From: Biscogniauxia marginata
Lineage: Eukaryota; Ascomycota; Sordariomycetes; Xylariales; Xylariaceae
Assembly (NCBI GenBank): GCA_022695795.1
Contig: MU404127.1
Location: 62,001 to 126,000, forward strand
Direction of reading: 5' to 3'
DNA length: 64,000 nucleotides
Under the pieces are notes generated by a model. That model was not told where the DNA came from. It saw only the letters and a program-made list of their open reading frames with translations, and made no database searches. Below, piece by piece: positions 33,183 through 45,786 of the stretch; the first letter of the stretch is position 1; each line of letters begins with the position of its first letter. The position numbers and the translations under genes are program-made.

Positions 33183-33935
33183 AGTGTAAGTAGGTATAGG
33201 TATAGGTATAGCCCGGGGGTTTTTGGGCGGGCCGGGGGGACGTTCAACAGCAAAGGAATGTCGGATGTGAGTGAGCTGAGCTGGCCTTGTTTCAGTTCAG
33301 TTCAGGATTTCGGGGGGGCTGTGCAAAAAGAGGTTCCTGGCTTCTTCCCAGTAACCTAAGGTATGTTTTTTCCAGAAACGCGCGTTCTCGGTGCTTGGCG
33401 CGTGGGAACTCCCCGGCGTCTCGGCTCGAGACTAATGAATTTAAACAGGTAAGGTTAGTACTTAAAAGTGATGATATTAAAATAATCTTCTTTTGTATAT
33501 CTGGGAATATATGAAGAGTACCTAGTTATCAATGTACGTAGATATGTATCAGGTTTAATTATAAGCAATGGACATCTCAAAGATGCCTAATCTGGAATCA
33601 ATCACACGTAAACGTGTTCTTTTATGAGATTCGATTGGACATTTTCATACAGCTTTTTGTAGCCTAGCAGCAACTTTTCGTGTTCCTACAGCAGAACCCC
33701 GCTATAGATATTCCCTTAGGTATGTAGGACGAGTCCAGCTCCCAACTTACCCCGATTTATACTTACATACCTACAACCTTTAGTCTATACAGAAGTATAG
33801 TCCGACCGTGCAAAGGTAAGGCAATAAGTAATAATCACTAGCAGGGTAGAGAATCATAACTCGGCCGACAAAATGAACATTGGTAAATTCAAAAGGGACT
33901 CATTCATTGTTCAAATGCCTACAACCAACTTATTA
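33183..33935. other. Spacer between TMEM42-like and CLC genes
   Basis: About 750 bp between two minus-strand genes: promoter of the TMEM42-like gene and trailer of the CLC gene. It contains (GTATAG)-like short repeats near 33190-33210. No coding frame of note. Confidence 0.5.
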
Positions 33936-36617
33936 TCAACTTCTGACTCTACTTTCCAACTCCACGCCATCGACATCGCCCACATCCTCATCGCCGTCCA
34001 TTATCTGACCGTGGCGGCCATGCGTACCCGAAACCAATCCAGTCCTCTCCTCGCTGGCGATGCCGCTACCGAGTGTAATACGACCGCCGCTTACGCTCGA
34101 CACTTTTCTTGAGATCCATCCGGCCACGCCTTTCATGATACCCCAGAGCCGCTCGTGGCCCTTGACGATATCATGGTCCTTGTGGGGGTTTTCGGCCGCC
34201 TCGACCTTGAATTGGTACTTAAGGCAGTCCTTGACCGTAACCAGACCCTGCAGCCGGCCGTACTGCTCGATCAGAATCACGCGGGGCCCGATCTTCCGGA
34301 AAAGCTCCATAACCGTCTCCAGGGGCAAACGCGGGTGCACCGTCACAGGGGTCGCGTCGACGTACCTACTAAACTCAATCGAAGCCGAGGACATGCTATA
34401 ATCCATGTTGCTAATCGTAACTGTAGGAGTGATGGGCGTGACAGTATTGACGGCGCCGGGAGAAAAGTTGCACTTGGTTTGTGGACTTAGCGTGACAGCT
34501 CGCTCGCGGCGCAGGCGGTCAATCGCATAGCGCAGCTCTGTCCTCCCTATATAACCGACCAGGACTCTCGTGTTGATGTCCTCGACAATAGGGAAACCCT
34601 GATACTTAGGCTGTTTGAGTAGATCCTCGATAGATTCGAGCGTCATCCCATGGACGGGTATAGCAACCACATCACCTGTCATCACGGTAGATACCGGAAC
34701 TCCAAAATTGTGTTCTTCCTTGTTATCGAGGAAAGGAAATCCATTGAACCAGATCATGCGATCCGCAATGCCACCTTTACCAAATAATTCCGATACGGCC
34801 TTGGTGACACCAACAACTATCATGGTAGGTAGGATATATGTCAAAGCTCCTGTAAGTTCAAACATGATGACAACGACGGTGACGGTAATGTGCATGATGC
34901 CACTAAGCGCAGCGCCAGCACCGAGGAAAGCATAGGTCCCAGGGGTAATACATGGCCCATCTGGGGGACAGGCTGAGAAGAAGACGCTGTCCGGATAAGC
35001 ATCATGAATTGCTTGCATGATGATCCCGACTGTTCGACCAAAGGAAGCTCCAACAGCCATTGATGGAACAAAGATTCCAGCTGGCACTTTGCAGCCGTAT
35101 GAAAGGATGATCAGGAAGACTCTGATAACTGTTGCCAAGACTAGGGATATAATATTTGCCCAGCGTCTGCTAGGTTCGCACAAGCCGTGATAATCTTCCT
35201 TGCCTTCGCACTCAAGAAATAGAATTTCCATGCTCTCCGTCATGTCGATTCGTAAGAAAGCGTTAGGATAGCATATGATGGCTGTTCCTGCGGCCAACAA
35301 TGTTGCCTCGAGGACAGCCCATTTTGCCAGATATTTCTTCCGGAATGCCTGCACTCGTAAATTCCACTTAATAACCAGTGCTCCGTATAAACCACCGAAA
35401 ATTCCGATAAATATGTACGGCGCTATTTCGAAGAAATGCCACGATCGGTCGTACTTGACTTGGAACATGACAAGCTGACCGGTCCTGAAAGGGTTCATGG
35501 CCGCTAGAATTGCAGTACCTACAAGAGCACAGAAGTAACTCCGCCACATGGTCTTGAGGGGAAAGTAACTGGACATCTCCTCTAAGGAGAATAGCACACC
35601 TCCAATAGGGCTGCCGAATGCAACCCCCACGCCCGCAGCAGCAGAGGCGCTGAGAATCTCGCGGGTCTTCGAAGCGTTGTGCTTATACTTATCGAACAAA
35701 CGCGAAATGACATTGCCCGTGCAGACAGCGTAATGCACACTGGGGCCCTCCTTTCCCACGGAGAGGCCAGATGCAATGGTGAGGGGCAACCCGACGGACT
35801 TGATGACGAGGGTCCGGAGACCTAAGAAGCCTTTCATGACGAACCCTGCAATAATGCACTTTATCTCAGAGATACCCGAGCCAGCGGCGTAGGGTGCGAA
35901 TGACTTGACGAGGATCGCGGCGACGAAGGCGAAGAGAGTCGCAAACATGATGTATAGCACATAGTTAGCAGGCGCAAAGCCGGTCCACCGATGCCACTGC
36001 GGACAGCCGTTATCTTCACCCCAACAACAGAACTTCTCGTTAAGGTAGAAGGCCGTCGTGCAGTAGCCTAGCTTGATGTCGGAGAGCCATTCGGTTATGA
36101 TGTTGAGGAGGGCGGCGTTCAGGCCGATGGCGGCGCCTACCAGAGTCACGACGATCCATCCCTGGGCGGCGTCGTAGTACTCCCACAGCCGATATCTCCA
36201 GGACACCTTACCGTGATCAAATCGACCGGCCGTCTTCCTTCGGCGCGTTTTCCGTCGCAACCGCTCCTGAGCGGCATCTTGAACCCAGTCTAAGAACTGC
36301 CCCTTAGTATTTCGCTTCTCGGCCGGAGCCGTGCATCGGCGCGCATACCTATGGTTGTGAAGTCCTGTAGGCGAATGGAGATATAAGCATCAAGCTGAGG
36401 TAATTAGTGTTCGCGGACGGCTCGGGCATCTACACACCTCATATCTCTTGATCTCGGCGATCTCCTCCTCGATCTGGTGTTCCCCGGGAGCATCGTGGCC
36501 GCCCTCGCCCCGTTCGGCGGTCGATACGGCAAAGGATAATCTCGAGCTTACAGAAGGTCGTTGCGAGGGCTGCGGGTGGGTGATGGAGAAGGACGTAGAT
36601 CGCGAGGTTGGATTCAT
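33936..36617 (-). CDS. CLC-family chloride channel/Cl-/H+ antiporter
   Basis: Three exons, 36617-36438, 36364-36349 and 36289-33936, give 849 residues; exon 2 is a 16-nt micro-exon encoding DFTTI. The CLC fold is seen in order: GSGISEIK (about 202-209, selectivity helix), GKEGPSVHYAVC with the gating Glu near 246, GSPIGGVLFSLEEMS with the internal proton-path Glu near 302-303, KVPAGIFVPSMAVGASFGR and GAGAALSGIMHITVT. Two CBS domains follow, one around PVSTVMTGDVVAIPVHG and one around VDATPVTVHPRLPLETV. Having both glutamates suggests a Cl-/H+ exchanger, like yeast Gef1 and CLC-3/4/5, acting in the Golgi, endosome or vacuole; location is inferred. An ATG-less GTG precedes the chosen start, so the start at 36617 is firm. 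Divergent from the DPB3-like gene. Confidence 0.94.
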
Positions 36618-37534
36618 CACTCCGAGCTTGCGACCATGGTCAACTACTGTTGAAGATAGATAGAAAGAATGATATTTGCTAGTCTCGGTGTCTCGGTTTT
36701 GGGATTTATGGATTGTACTTCAATGTTGAATTGGTAGGCAGGAGCAAAGCTACTACGTAATTGTAGGAGGTCCGCCAGCAAGGGTCTTGACGTACAGGAG
36801 GTCGGGACAGCGCAGTTCATAAAGTGCGAAGGTTTATTATTTTAACTGTATTCAACCCCAAACATGTTTGCGTTCCACGCACTAATGTAAGCCGGCCGCT
36901 AAGGACAATGTTCTTTTTAGCATAGATCACTAAGTTAAGAAACTACGTACTGTGTGGATTTACTGCTTACCTATGTGGTCTGGACCAGGCCACTTACCAT
37001 CCGCAGAAAGCTTAGCATTACATTACATACTACGGTGTAGGTATGTACCTAGGTAGGTTAAGTAGGTAGGTGCACCACCAAGATCTCTTTCCATTTTCGA
37101 CTTTAATTGTATCGCGTCCTCCTCAAGTCTTCACGCGTTCGACTTGCCCCATACTACCAGGTGACCTCGCCATAGACCAAGTATCGGCAAATTCACAACG
37201 TCGTAGTCACGAGTTTCAGGTAAGCAATCATCTTCCTCTTAAGATGATATATAGCACCCTTGAAATCTCGCCTGATATGTCGTGCTTTTTGCTACTGCCA
37301 CAGAGAAACTTCATAATCTCCTGTCAGGCTCGATACATGTATGCGACTGGAACTCATAAGAAATGCAACACATCCCCTCTTTCAATGAATTTTCAAGTAT
37401 CGCGCGGTCCGTGACTTTGTTAACGCAAACTACAGCAACAAACCACCGGCCAAACTTCTCTTCATCTCACTCTTTACGCACCACGTCCCAGAACCATCCT
37501 AAGGCCCACACACGCCTTACGAATCAGTTCAACC
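36618..37534. promoter_or_regulatory. Divergent promoter region, CLC and DPB3-like genes
   Basis: About 920 bp between two divergent starts. It contains GTAGGTATGTACCTAGGTAGG words at 37037-37060. Several short frames are present but none coding. Confidence 0.5.
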
Positions 37535-38401
37535 ATGCCGTACAACACGACAGCGATTCCTCCCAGAAAGGAGGTTACTGGCCAGACCCAGTTGCCCTGT
37601 AAGTGAATTCCTCTATCCCGGTATAGCATCCCACCCTGTTCTCCTTACTGACCAGCTCCCCCTATTAGTGTCCAGAGTCAAGAAGATCATCGCCCAGGAT
37701 CAAGACATCAGCATCTGCTCTAACAACGCAGCCTTCGTCATCACCCTAGCCACAGTAGGGCTCTCTCCACTCCCCTTTACTTATCTAAGTAACCCTGCTA
37801 ACTCGCATATCAGGAGATGTTCATCCAGTACCTCGCAGGCGAGGGCTTAAACATGGCCAAGCTGGAGCGCAAACCCCGGAGAAATATCCAGTACAAGGAC
37901 CTAGGTAAGTCTCTTTCTATCTAGCTACCCAACTCCCGAAATATGCAAACCTTATTATATCTCACACCCGCCACACGTACAGCCAACGCGGTGTCCCACC
38001 AGGACAACCTGCAGTTTCTAGAGGACATCATCCCCAAGACGGTGCCGTACAAGCAGATCAAGGCCCAAGCGGCCGCGAAGCGCGCCCAGCTGAGCGGCGG
38101 CGCTGCCGCCGCCGCCGCCAAGGCCACTAAGGCCGGAGAAGCGTCACAACAGCAGCAGCGACCCATCGCGAATGGCAAGAAGCACAAGGGCAGCAACCGC
38201 GCCAGCCTCAACGGCAGTGGTCGAGAAAGCAGCAACGGAAACCTGAACAGTTTCGTAAGTGCTGCCGCCGGCGCCGGTGAGGACGAGGCCCAGCACGCGG
38301 ATCCGAACGATCAGCTCCAGAGCGAGATGCGGCAGGCCCGAGACGGCAGCGGCAGCGGCGAGGGCGGCGGCAGCGGAGGCGACGTCGACATGACCGGATA
38401 G
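37535..38401 (+). CDS. DPB3: Histone-fold protein, DPB3/POLE4/CHRAC-like (CBF/NF-Y type)
   Basis: Four exons, 37535-37598, 37669-37754, 37814-37904 and 37983-38401, with introns of 59-78 nt, give 219 residues. Residues about 22-107 form a CBF/NF-Y histone fold: LSRVKKIIAQDQDISICSN, NAAFVITLATEMFIQYLAGE, LERKPRRNIQYKDLANAV and HQDNLQFLEDIIPKTVPYK. This is the small-subunit pattern of DNA polymerase epsilon (Dpb3/POLE4) and of CHRAC-type complexes; NF-YC and NC2 relatives cannot be fully excluded without alignment. The C-terminal half is Ala/Gly/Ser/Gln-rich with poly-Ala runs and looks disordered. Convergent with U2A'. Confidence 0.85.
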
Positions 38402-38891
38402 AAGACGGTCGGACGAGCCGACGGTGATCCCGCCCGGAAACGGCTGCGGACGCGACGCAGCACGCGCGGCCGAGGAGGAAAGTGATTTGCGTGAGCAAGC
38501 CGGGGAGAGGAGGAAAGGAAATGGAAACCATTTTTACCATCTAGTCATGCATGCTCTGGTAACCAGGATTGGGAAAAGAGTTTATTCAGGGAATATGCTC
38601 TGGGCCGGGCTCAGAGAAGAAGGGCAAGGGGCAAGGGGCAAGGAGTAATTGTGCCTTCAGGCCTAATATTACTGACTATACGCAGATAGGACAGTCTCTG
38701 CTTAAAACCCCCAAATGAATAGGAACCAGCGTTTTTTATTCATGGGTATATCCCGCAATTTTTCTTTTCTGTTGCATCATTATCTGTTCTCCTTCTAAGA
38801 GTCAAGAAGAAACGAAAAACCTCCTGCTTATCACGAATCTCCAAACCAAATTGTGTACCTAAAAAACCACACCAGCATATATTCCTCTTCA
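38402..38891. other. Convergent 3' spacer
   Basis: About 490 bp between the 3' ends of the DPB3-like and U2A' genes; trailer sequence only. Confidence 0.5.
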
Positions 38892-39977
38892 TCACTCCTC
38901 CATCTCGTCCGCCACGTGAACGCCCGTCGGCATCCTGCCCTCCCTCAGCATCGTCTCGAGCCTCGTGATCTCGTCCAGGCTCGTCGCCCTCTTGATCATG
39001 TCCTGCAGCCGCTGCTTCTCCTTGTCCGTGAGCTTGATGCGCGACATGCGCGCCGACAGGCCCGTGGAGCCGCCGCTGCTGCCGTTCGCGAGCGCCGACG
39101 ACGCGTCGAACGTCTTCGACTTGATGCCCATGATCTTGGACGCCAGCTCCGTGGGCTCGTCGGGAGTGCCAAAGAGCTCCCACGCCTGCTTGCGCTCCGC
39201 GTCCTTGACTTTGGCGTAGTCTAGGAACCGCACCGAGGGGCATCGCCAGAGCACCCAGTACCGGTAGTGCTACAAAAGATGAATCCTCCAAATTAGAACT
39301 ATATTCCCATGTTTTTTTATACTTTCCCCTTTTTTGTGGAACAGCAGTTCTCGAGGAAAGCAAAAAGATCGACTCACCTCTTTCTTCGTGACGGGGTTAT
39401 CTCTTAGTACGAGGTGCGTCAGCCGCGGGAAGGACCCCAGAGGGTCCAGGTCCGCCAGCTCGTTCAGGTTGTTCGACTCGAGCTGCAGGTTCGTGAGGTT
39501 CGGGATCGAGCTGGCGAGCGTCGGCTGTATGGCGGAGACGCGGTTGCGCGCCAGCAGCAGCGTGTGTATGCGCGGCGAGAGCGGGAAGTTGGCCAGCACC
39601 TGGATATCGTTGTCGACAAAGTCTATGGCATCTTGGGGCTATTGCACACGAAGTAGAAGGTTCGCAGTTAATTATCCAGAGTATAAGCAGGACGGGGAGG
39701 ATTAATACATACTCCTGCTACACCCAAGTTCTCAATGGCGGGAATCCGATGTCCTGTTCACACGCCGGGGCCGGCGAGGGCCACGCTGTATCAACTCTGC
39801 TCTTTTTTTTCTTTGCTCATACTACTTTTTGGGCTAAGATCAAGAAGGTCACATATAAAAATGGACTAAGTGTAGTATCTGCTCTTTTCAAAACGTACCT
39901 CGGAGGTCGAGCTCGCGCTCCTTCAGCGCGTTGAGCCACGACGGCGAGTTCTGCAGGAGCTCCGCCGTGAGCCGCAT
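38892..39977 (-). CDS. LEA1: U2 snRNP A' protein (LEA1-like)
   Basis: Four exons, 39977-39899, 39753-39713, 39638-39378 and 39269-38892, give 252 residues; exon 2 is only 41 nt and introns are 74-145 nt. U2A' pairs with U2B'' on U2 snRNA in the spliceosome. Seen here: MRLTAELLQNSPSWLNALKE, RELDLRGHRIPAIENLGV, DAIDFVDNDIQVLANFPLSP, RIHTLLLARNRVSAIQP, NLTNLQLESNNLNELADLDP, and LVLRDNPVTKKEHYRYWVLW, all typical LRR and LRR-cap segments of the family. The C-terminal half is helical and charged (SRIKLTDKEKQRLQDMIKRA), as in fungal homologues. Confidence 0.95.
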
Positions 39978-40849
39978 CTTGGGGACTTGCGGGCCTTGCC
40001 GGGAATTGTTTCCTTTACCGTTCTGTTTCTCGTACCTGCTATAATTACGGTGGACGTGTGGTCGACGGACGAGGGTTACCAGCTCGGCGAGAGAGTGGCT
40101 TGTGCCGCAATCGTCGTGAAATGCGTGAGTAGAGGATTGTCGTTCGACGATAAAGTGATGCTAAAGTAAATAAGTTGCAAGGCTGATGAGGTCCTAACAA
40201 AAAATGCTAGGGCCTCAAATGTGGAGGTGGGGAATCACCCCCATTTAATGTATATACCATTTAGATATACGTCCGTATAAATGCAAGAATATGCATATAG
40301 GTAGGTTCTTAGTGGTACCACTCTTTGGTCCCCCCTTTTACATACCTACAAGTCACCATCAAACCACCCTCGCGATGTGCACACTTTATTTTAACATATT
40401 TAAACCACTCTGAATAACTGTGCTTGGCGCTCTTCCATTCCGCGATATACTTGGAGACTAATGTAGGTATCACCCCCGGTAATCAGCCAGGGGCTACAAC
40501 AGAGTCATTATCAAGCGACCTTAGATTCAGACAACGTGAGAACTTTAGATGAAACTAATCTCTAGCCTTTTCTAAAGACACTATATAGTGTATCCTAAAA
40601 TATTCAATGAAATGCCTCTAAATACCAGTTTTCAGATACAAAACTCATTAATGATATAATGCACCCTAGCTATGAGGGCCAGACTTATCCATTCAGAGTC
40701 AACAAAGAGCCCTCGAGTTGGTCTATTATCTCTTTATTCAACAAAGGTTGCTATGTTTAGAATTATTAAAGGGACTAGAGATTCGAGAAATTGAACAATG
40801 GTCTTGTCCATGGATAAGACCCTAGAGAGTATTATTATATATACAGTCG
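39978..40849. other. Divergent promoter region, U2A' and RING gene
   Basis: About 870 bp of AT-rich sequence without a coding frame. A TATAC(A)G stretch immediately before the RING ATG may be a splice acceptor of a 5' untranslated intron. Confidence 0.45.
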
Positions 40850-41101
40850 ATGGCCGCCACTCAAGATAGTTCCTCCCCAGACAAACCCGAAGAAAGGGAG
40901 AGAACGAATATTAAAAACCGAACCCTCACTGAAAACGATAACATCACAAACATATCCAAGATATCACAGGTAAGAAACCTCCCTTTGCACGCCTTTCGCG
41001 TCATGAAGTACAGAATAATAAGAGACAAAAACGGCAGTATCCTCGGTAAGATCCCAGTAAACCCAATGAGCGACTATCATCCAGATCGTGATTGCCACGA
41101 T

Positions 41102-41137
<36 letters not shown>

Positions 41138-42082
41138 CACAGGAGTAGTACTAGCTCGGAGCGTGCTGCCATACTAGAAGAGATATTTCGCGACGAGCCT
41201 GACACGATGTCGAGGCCGTCTCGCGAGATCCAAACTAACGCCATCAGGGAATATCACAACCATGCTCTGTCGACGCGGACCGCTGAACACACTGCGGAAG
41301 TACGAAGACACCGGGAGCGCCGGCAAGCTGAACAGCAGCCGAGCTACGAGTCTTTGGGCAGTGATGTCGGCACCTCCGAGTCCGACGAATCCAGCCCGAG
41401 TTCCTCGCGCCGGAAGACGAACCGGCCCAAGGATCACTTCAACCCCAAGTACTTAGTACGGGGGTTCCTCAAGTCGATCTTCCGCTCTCGGTCATCCCCG
41501 TCGTCGAAGGCCGAAGACGACGGGCGGAGGCGGTGCTCCGACCATGAGTCTTTCTTCCCGTCGCCGAAGACCACCTTTATGATCGACCAGCCGAACAACC
41601 TGGTCTGTCAAATCTGCCAAGAGGCACCCCTTAAGATGGGCATCAGCGCCGAGGAGGCCAAGGGGACCACTCCGGCCATCCTCCCCTGCGGCCACATCGC
41701 CTGCCAGTCGTGCCTGGGCCTCTGGCTCGAAGCCAACGGCAACTGCCCATTCTGCCGCCACGACATGGTCTACGCGGGCTGCGGGCACAACGTCGAGCCG
41801 CGGCCCATCGCCCACGACACGATCCACTCGATCCCCCGGACCCTCGCCGACGGCGGCCGGATCGGGCACTCGTGCCATACCTGCCGCGCGAAGGCGCAGC
41901 GCGAGGCCACGCTCGAGAAATGGCTGCGCCTCGCCGAGGAATTCAAGGCCGCGCGGCAGGAGGCTGAGGAGCTCAAGACCGAGGAGGCCACCCAGGCGAT
42001 GAAGAAGGCGCAGAAGGCCTTCGAACGCGTGCCCTTCGATGAGGCCTATGACACGCTGGCCTTGAGCATTCGCACTTGGTGA
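40850..42082 (+). CDS. RING-finger protein, probable E3 ubiquitin ligase
   Basis: Continuous frame of 410 residues. A C3HC4 RING lies at about residues 252-302: C-x2-C (CQIC), 23 residues, C-x-H-x2-C-x2-C (CGHIACQSC), ten residues, C-x2-C (CPFC). More Cys and His follow (GCGH, then CHTC about 325-345), possibly a second zinc site. The N-terminal half is Ser/Arg-rich and disordered, with a run of about 11 Ser from an AGC repeat. The C-terminal 70 residues are Glu/Ala/Lys-rich and probably coiled-coil. RING ligases typically recruit E2 enzymes; substrate unknown. Caution: an in-frame CAG-GTAAGA donor-like site near 40970 and GGCAG acceptor-like site near 41036 could mark an unspliced small intron, and the ATG lies only a few bases after a TATA-like stretch. 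Confidence 0.8.
41102..41135. repeat. AGC microsatellite encoding poly-Ser
   Basis: About 11 AGC units inside the RING gene; length polymorphism here would only change a disordered Ser run. Confidence 0.9.
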
Positions 42083-43946
42083 GTGGCGCTTATCCGTTTT
42101 CTTTTTCTTAGTATCGGGATAAAAGAAAAAGCTCCTAATCCTTCCTTTGGTCATTTTCACTTAATTCTAGGAGGGAAAAGGTGTCCCTAACCTTTCCTTC
42201 AGTCGTTTCCTTATTGTCATTATAAGCGTAAGTGCGCTATTACGGTCTTTTCAACTCATTCAAAACATTTTCTTTGTTCATGCTTTACTATTTATTAGTG
42301 CACAATAGATACCAAGCCTTGTAGGCCGGAGTTCCAGGATAGAGGAGATAGTATCCCGATCCCAGATCGGCTAGTTAAATATCGTAATGTTTAATCATGA
42401 ATGTTTAATACCCAAGAAGAAATGAAATTTTACTAAAAGCTCGCTTCGTGACCCGAGTGCCTACCTAGTCAAAGAGGGCTGTCTGTTTAGGCATTATCTT
42501 GAGACTTGACAACTCATTTTCTTGAGAAGAAAAAATTGCCAGATTGGTTGGCAGTTAAGTCAGTTTTGGCATATCGTATATAACTGAGGGTTGCTAGCGA
42601 TCCTCATAGTCTGTCATAGGAATTTTCCCTACTCCAGGAAACTTTCCATCCTCCTCTAACCGTACGCAGTATTCCACCACCTTGTAAGAGACGGTTCACT
42701 CTCCCACAGTCTTAGCCGGATGCAATGTCCTAGGACAAGCAGAATATCACGCTAATGTCCATACTCCCCGAAACGTCCTGGCCTCACTCCCAAAGGTGGG
42801 GTTTGTTAAGGGCGGTCGTTAATGCCAAGGCTTGTAGAGCCTTGCTTATAGACCTCGAAGACGAAATAGAGCCTATGCAAACTGATAGTCCCGGCATCGT
42901 GCTCGGCCTGTAAAACCTTATGTCGTTATTATACCATGTTCGCTTATCCTCTAAACTGGGCGAGACATGCATTACTAGTGATATCTCAACTTCCCCTATC
43001 GAGCTTTGACGTGTTTCCTAACTAGGACATTTCGTAAGAACGTTCGCAAGAGCATAGTAGTAGGCCCTGAGTGATCTGTACTAATCATAGGTGAATGCTT
43101 CGTCACGTTCAGGTTGTCGTGGCACATATTTGTGTTATCCTAACCCGGTATTTAGGGCAATTCCGGCACTTCATTGCAAGAGCGCGGTTCTGGCGACAAG
43201 CAAACCGCACGAGGACTTGAGTGAAACCGCCATGTCATATTCCAGCTTACAATCTCTTCAAATATCACAAGCCATGCAGTCATACTTAACGTTTTATACT
43301 CCCTGCGGATACATATCTATCCGAGAGAGGGCCTTTATCTCCGCGGCTGACGACATATGCATCTGTCAGCATGCCGAGTACCAACCCATGCCATTTAGCC
43401 AGGATATGTAGATCCTAACCTAGGTAGCCTCATTTGTGGAACTTTATAGTTATTCTGTTTGGTTCGCCTTTACATTCTTCAAACTGTCAGTTCCCTTTCT
43501 CAGAGTCTCATGAACGACAACTCGGTGAGAGAACCGGGTCTCAGTCCTCTATGCAAACCCCTCTAATACAACTCCTCCCACCGCTGTATGTATGCATCAT
43601 GCCGCTCAACAAGGCTGCCACGCTCCTGTGTTCCCAAGACTCTGGGTTACGGGTAAAGTTGACAGATCTGATTGGACAATGGGAGCCTGGGTGGCCAGTT
43701 TTTGGTCTCCAACAATAAATCCATGCAGGGTTCCAGCGCTAACGTTAGCCAGGGAAAGGGTTATAACTGCATAGATGGTGTTATCTCGTCAATGTCTTGA
43801 TGTGCTTGTCTCTCGGGCTGGGTGATTCATGTGTGTCTGTAGAAACTGGAGTATTTCCTCTACAGTCCTCGACCATTCTCATACATCCAGACATAAACAT
43901 TGATGTCACGTCTTCAACTGGGTTTCTGTATAGCATCAAGTCTAAT
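42083..43946. other. No gene recognised
   Basis: About 1.9 kb with scattered short frames, including one of 106 codons at 43091-43411 with no domain or typical composition. The last part is upstream of the P450. Confidence 0.45.
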
Positions 43947-45786
43947 ATGGATCTAATTACATGTGCTGGCCTGGCCACTGTTCAGGCTGTGGTGGTTAAC
44001 AAAGTCGGATATTCATATGTAGCGGACTACACTATCATCCAAACCATCTTATTCATTTTCTTCCTCGAATATGCAGCGACTAAAATATATCGTGTATTTC
44101 TCTTCCACAGATATTTTTCGCCTCTTCGTCATCTCCCAGGGCCAAAGGTACGTTCACTTCACTACCAGGCAATAAACTGATAATTTACAATCACACTATG
44201 ATCTTAGGGTAACCATTTCTTCTTCGGCCAAGCCCTGAACATGATCAGGGCTGAGTCTCCTACGGCTCTTTATATCAAGTGGATGAAAGAGTTCCCGGAC
44301 GCGCCACTGATCCGATACCGCACGTTCGCCAACACCGAAATCCTTGTCTGCAATAGCGTCGGCGCGCACCAGGATGTATTGCATACGCACTGCTACTCCT
44401 TCAAGAAGACGGACCTCTGGAGACGGACGACGCGGCAGATTACCGGCCACGGCATCATCACGATGGAGTTCGGCGAGCACCGTGCCCACCGCAAAATGCT
44501 AAACCCCTATGTTTCAACCAGCAACGTTCGGAAACTCGAGCCCTTCTTCCAGCAAAAGGCGAAAGAACTCGGGCATCTTTTTGACCGCGCCATTGCGGCA
44601 GGCACAAACGGTGTCGGTGTCATACACTGCACCGAGTTACTCGCCAGGGCGACGTTGGATATCATGGGGCTCACCAGTCTGGGCCAGGACTTGTGCTTGC
44701 TTACCTCGGACCATGACGAGTCCGATAAGTACACCTTTCACAAGGCTTACGGGGTAATCTTCTCGCCAGGAAACCTGGGCAAGGTCCTGTTATTTGCGAA
44801 CGGCTTTATCCCAACCCGTTGGATACCACTGCAGGCTAACCGCGATTTTCTGTATGCTACAAGCTGGTTGCGCAGCATGTTAACTAAGATTGTCCGTGAC
44901 CGGTATCGCGAGGTTAAAGATGAAAAGAGAGCAGGGGAACTCAGCGCATCTCGAGACCTGTTAACGATGATAGTTAGGGAGGATCGAGTGGGTGGCGCTG
45001 CTGAAGGTATCTCTGAAGACGACATTGTTGGCCATGTTAGTTATTGCCCCTTTCATATTCGTAACGACCTCGCCCCCATATTTAGTTTCCTGCGTTGCAG
45101 TGTGCATGCTAACATCACTATTATCGGGACTAGCTTCTCCAATTTATGGCCGCTGGGCATGAAACATCAGCGAATGCCTTGTCGTGGTGTATGTATCTAA
45201 TGGCGACGAAGCCGGATGTTCAGGACAAGCTCCGGCGAGAAATTCAGGATCTCACCCAACGAAATCCTTACCCTAGCTTTGCAGAGATCGATAGTCTACA
45301 ATACTTAAACAATTTCCTTCGAGAGACCCTCCGAGTTTATGCACCAGGTAAGAAATGGTCTCCGTCCCCTGCGCACGATCTAAGTGATCGCAGCTAATCT
45401 CCTTATTAGCCACGACGACTCACCGACAGGCCGAGGTCGATACAGTTATCGACGGGATCCCGATCCCCAAGGGAGCACTTTTCGACATTATACCTCATGT
45501 AACATCGATGAACCCGCGAATCTGGGGCCAAGACGTCGAAGAATTCAACCCGGACCGCTGGGAGCGGCTGCCCAACGATGCGCACAACCCCTATTCCTTC
45601 AACGTTTTCTCCAACGGGACGCGCATATGCGCAGGTCGTGCCTTCGCCTACGAAGAGATGAAGATCTTCCTCTTCGAGCTAGTCCGCAAATATCGGTTCC
45701 TTGGGGTCGAGAAGCCCTACACTCTAGAGAACCCAAGCTTCACGCTCCAGCCGTGCGGGTTGGAAGTTCGGATTGAGGCTGTCTAG
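43947..45786 (+). CDS. Cytochrome P450 monooxygenase
   Basis: Four exons, 43947-44147, 44208-45035, 45134-45347 and 45410-45786, with introns of 60, 98 and 62 nt, give 539 residues. The start MDLITCAGLATVQ is followed by a membrane anchor (IIQTILFIFFLEYAATKIY) and the proline-rich hinge LRHLPGPKG. Conserved P450 elements are the I-helix FMAAGHETSANALSW, ExxR (FLRETLR), the FNPDRW segment and the heme loop NVFSNGTRICAGRAF with the axial Cys near 488. All fit a microsomal class II enzyme in the ER. Family (CYP number) and substrate cannot be told from sequence by eye. Neighbours do not suggest a pathway. An upstream in-frame extension to 43797 lacks an ATG in the usual position. Confidence 0.95.

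Noticed and set aside
41492..42160. Minus-strand frame opposite the RING gene
   Set aside because: Shadow frame; the plus strand carries an intact C3HC4 RING.
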